Shown here piece by piece: positions 7,048-8,853 of a stretch of DNA of 8,853 bases. Made by a program: the position numbers and the translations under genes. The DNA is from Succinivibrio sp. (lineage in GTDB: Bacteria > Pseudomonadota > Gammaproteobacteria > Enterobacterales > Succinivibrionaceae): contig JAGDBH010000186.1 in NCBI GenBank assembly GCA_017959135.1, forward strand, positions 1-8,853, given 5' to 3'. The stretch's first letter is position 1; each line of letters begins with the position of its first letter. The notes under the pieces are model-generated. The model did no database searches. It was not told the origin of the DNA and saw only the letters and a program-made list of their open reading frames with translations.

Positions 7048-7908
7048 TTAGATTCTGCTTAAATATGAGGTAACAGTATTCTGCATTAAGGTTGCAATGG
7101 TCATAGGACCAACACCGCCTGGAACAGGTGTGATGTAAGCTGCGTGCTGAGATGCCTTTTCAAAATCAACATCACCACATAATTTTCCATCAGGAAGTCT
7201 GTTAATACCGACATCAATAACTGTAGCCCCGTCCTTAACTAAATCACCATCAAGGAATTTTGGTTTACCTACTGCTACAACAAGAATATCTGCATTTTTG
7301 ATCAGAGCCTTCTGATCTTCTGGTTTTGAGAATCTGTGGGTAACTGTTGTGGTACAGCCTGCTAGAAGCAGTTCAAGTGCCATAGGTCTACCAACAATAT
7401 TTGAGGCCCCCACAACAACGGCATTTAAACCCTTCAGATCTTCACCCAATGTTTTCTTTAACAGAGTCATTACTCCATGAGGAGTGCATGCACAGATGTA
7501 TGGGATTCTCTGAACCAGTCGGCCGACATTATAAGGATGGAAGCCATCGACATCTTTTTCTGATGAAATAAGTTCAACAATTCTTGATTCATCCAGATGT
7601 GAAGGTAAAGGAAACTGAACTAATATTCCGTCTACTTCTGGATTATTGTTCAGTTCTTCAATTAGAGCATCAAGTTCATCTTGAGTTGTTGTTTCCGGCA
7701 GATCATACGCAAAAGATCTGATACCGACATCTTCACATGCTTTTCTTTTATTTCTTACATATACCTGAGAAGCAGGATCTGAACCTACAAGTACAACAGC
7801 CAAACCTGGACGGCGGAATCCTTGATTTACCTTTGCATCTACAGTTTCTCTAAGTTCTGCTCTTAACTGTTTTGCAATATTCTTACCGTCAATGATTTGA
7901 GCTGTCAT
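7048..7908 (-). CDS. folD: Bifunctional methylenetetrahydrofolate dehydrogenase / methenyltetrahydrofolate cyclohydrolase FolD
   Basis: FolD interconverts 5,10-methylene-, 5,10-methenyl- and 10-formyl-tetrahydrofolate using NADP, supplying one-carbon units for purines and formyl-Met. The 286 residues match the usual length (E. coli 288). Y50 and catalytic K54 in [14 protein letters not shown]98 in LVQFPLP and D121 in KDVDGFHP form the folate site. GASNIVGRP at 167-175 binds the dinucleotide, and [10 protein letters not shown] at 261-270 is the C-terminal signature. The gene begins only 4 bp after the permease stop codon, and its GAGGAG ribosome binding site lies inside the permease's last codons, so the two are probably translationally coupled. 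The stop codon directly abuts the fabV terminator, and no separate minus-strand terminator with a T tract was found. Confidence 0.96.
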   Translation of the reverse strand: MTAQIIDGKNIAKQLRAELRETVDAKVNQGFRRPGLAVVLVGSDPASQVYVRNKRKACEDVGIRSFAYDLPETTTQDELDALIEELNNNPEVDGILVQFPLPSHLDESRIVELISSEKDVDGFHPYNVGRLVQRIPYICACTPHGVMTLLKKTLGEDLKGLNAVVVGASNIVGRPMALELLLAGCTTTVTHRFSKPEDQKALIKNADILVVAVGKPKFLDGDLVKDGATVIDVGINRLPDGKLCGDVDFEKASQHAAYITPVPGGVGPMTIATLMQNTVTSYLSRI

Positions 7909-7912
7909 TTGT

Positions 7913-8836
7913 TTATTTCTCCTCGATAAACTGCGATTGTTCTACTGCTGGCTCTTCAACCTGCTGTACAACCTGAGGCTCAGATACCTTAGTGTAATAG
8001 GTTATGCCTTTGTACAGCATGTTTGCGCTAATTATAAACAAAGCTACAGCAAAAATGCGTTTTAATGTTACTGGAGCGATTTTTTTACCAATATTGACTC
8101 CTAGTGGTGCACAGAAGAAAGAAATAGGAACTACACAAATGGCTGCCAGAACATTAACCAGACCAAAGGTTCCTAAAGGAGCTCCTGCTGGAGTAGAGTT
8201 TAAATTGGTGAATATCATGAGAAGAGCACCTGGTACACATACAAAAAGAGAAACAGCAGAAGATGTACCAATTGATTTATGAGGAGGTACTGAACAAGCA
8301 TTCAGTACAGGAACTGTAAGTGTTCCTCCACCGATTCCAAGCATTGATGAGAAGCATGCTATGCAGAAAGCAATACAGTTCTGTCCGAATTTTCCAGGTA
8401 ATTTATCGAATGCTGGTTTTGCTTTAGCTCTGAAGAGAGTATTGATGGAGTTTAGAATCATTACACCACCGAACAGGATGGTTAACCAGGCTCCGCCTAA
8501 GAATTTTGAAACCATGATTCCAATAAAAACACCTACAAGCATAGCAACTGACCATGCTTTAATTACATCAATATCTGTATTTCCTTTTTTATTCTGAGAC
8601 CTTGCTGCAGATATAGATGTTGGAATCATACATAAAAGAGATGTTCCTGTTGCAATGATAACAGCAACATCCAATGGGACTTTAAAAAATACAGTGAAAA
8701 CAAAAGTGAAGCAAGGAACAAAAATAATTCCTCCTCCTACTCCCAGTAATCCAGCAAGAAAACCTGCGACGACACCACATAAGGCGAGAATAGCTATAGT
8801 TTCAACTAATTCAATCAGGGGAATTCCTAAAAACAT
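7913..8836 (-). CDS. TauE/SafE family membrane permease (putative sulfite/organosulfonate or organic anion exporter)
   Basis: This 307-residue inner-membrane protein has about eight hydrophobic segments between residues 8 and 276. The two internal family repeats are marked by [12 protein letters not shown] at 30-41 and [14 protein letters not shown] at 165-178, the signature of TauE/SafE (DUF81) permeases. Known members move sulfite, sulfoacetate, sulfonates or related anions; the substrate here cannot be inferred. After the last membrane segment comes a Tyr-Lys step and a 25-residue tail rich in Glu, Gln, Val and Pro (284-307), not obviously part of the fold. The start has a near-perfect AAGGAGG upstream. 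folD follows after 4 bp and overlaps its signals, so the two genes are one operon; the promoter lies beyond the right edge. No sulfur-metabolism gene is seen nearby. Confidence 0.9.
   Translation of the reverse strand: MFLGIPLIELVETIAILALCGVVAGFLAGLLGVGGGIIFVPCFTFVFTVFFKVPLDVAVIIATGTSLLCMIPTSISAARSQNKKGNTDIDVIKAWSVAMLVGVFIGIMVSKFLGGAWLTILFGGVMILNSINTLFRAKAKPAFDKLPGKFGQNCIAFCIACFSSMLGIGGGTLTVPVLNACSVPPHKSIGTSSAVSLFVCVPGALLMIFTNLNSTPAGAPLGTFGLVNVLAAICVVPISFFCAPLGVNIGKKIAPVTLKRIFAVALFIISANMLYKGITYYTKVSEPQVVQQVEEPAVEQSQFIEEK
7919..7924 (-). promoter_or_regulatory. Ribosome binding site of folD within the permease gene
   Basis: GAGGAG on the minus strand encodes the two Glu codons just before the permease's last Lys codon and stop, ten bases before the folD ATG. 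Ribosomes finishing the permease would expose or reload at this site, which suggests coupled translation. Confidence 0.75.
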
Positions 8837-8840
8837 TTTT

Positions 8841-8847
8841 CCTCCTT
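8841..8847 (-). promoter_or_regulatory. Ribosome binding site of the TauE/SafE permease
   Basis: AAGGAGG on the minus strand is nearly the full anti-16S complement, four bases before the ATG at 8836. It supports this start. Confidence 0.8.
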
Positions 8848-8853
8848 TTTTAA

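Noticed and set aside
1..8853. Mobile elements, CRISPR arrays, tRNA or rRNA genes
   Set aside because: No transposase or integrase motifs, terminal repeats, regularly spaced repeats, or cloverleaf/rRNA-like sequence were seen; all gaps are under 200 bases and hold only promoter, ribosome binding site or terminator-like signals.

Overview
The window carries seven complete genes and one partial gene, all recognisable bacterial chromosomal genes. It shows no mobile element, CRISPR array, rRNA or tRNA. Coding is dense and AT-leaning. DeaD/CsdA, AlaA, PBP4 (DacB), FolD and FabV all look gammaproteobacterial; AlaA and DacB can be followed along most of their E. coli counterparts. The codon bias and the use of FabV for enoyl reduction would fit an AT-rich gammaproteobacterium, perhaps an anaerobic gut or rumen type such as the Succinivibrionaceae. 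That placement is inference, not something the sequence proves.

Layout: (1) bases 2-655 (+), the C-terminal end of a DEAD-box RNA helicase (deaD/csdA), cut by the left edge. (2) A two-hairpin terminator zone at 666-722 between convergent genes. (3) A minus-strand pair read from the right: a small DUF4357 protein (2692-2201), then a Nop2/Sun-family RNA m5C methyltransferase (2187-724), 13 bp apart with a ribosome binding site in the gap. (4) alaA (4005-2794, -) with its own terminator at 2742-2767. (5) dacB encoding PBP4 (5604-4120, -). (6) A divergent promoter region at 5605-5788 serving dacB leftward and fabV rightward. (7) fabV (5789-6985, +) ending in a strong A8-loop terminator. (8) A translationally coupled minus-strand pair: a TauE/SafE-family permease (8836-7913), then folD (7908-7048).

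The genes serve separate housekeeping roles: RNA remodelling and modification (helicase, methyltransferase), alanine synthesis from pyruvate (AlaA), peptidoglycan trimming (PBP4), the last step of fatty-acid elongation (FabV), one-carbon folate metabolism (FolD) and organic or sulfur anion export (TauE/SafE). I found no convincing new multi-gene system. The items most worth a second look are the DUF4357 protein with an antitoxin-like N-terminal segment paired with an RNA methyltransferase, the long Lys/Asn/Arg-rich N-terminal extension of that methyltransferase, and the TauE-folD coupling.
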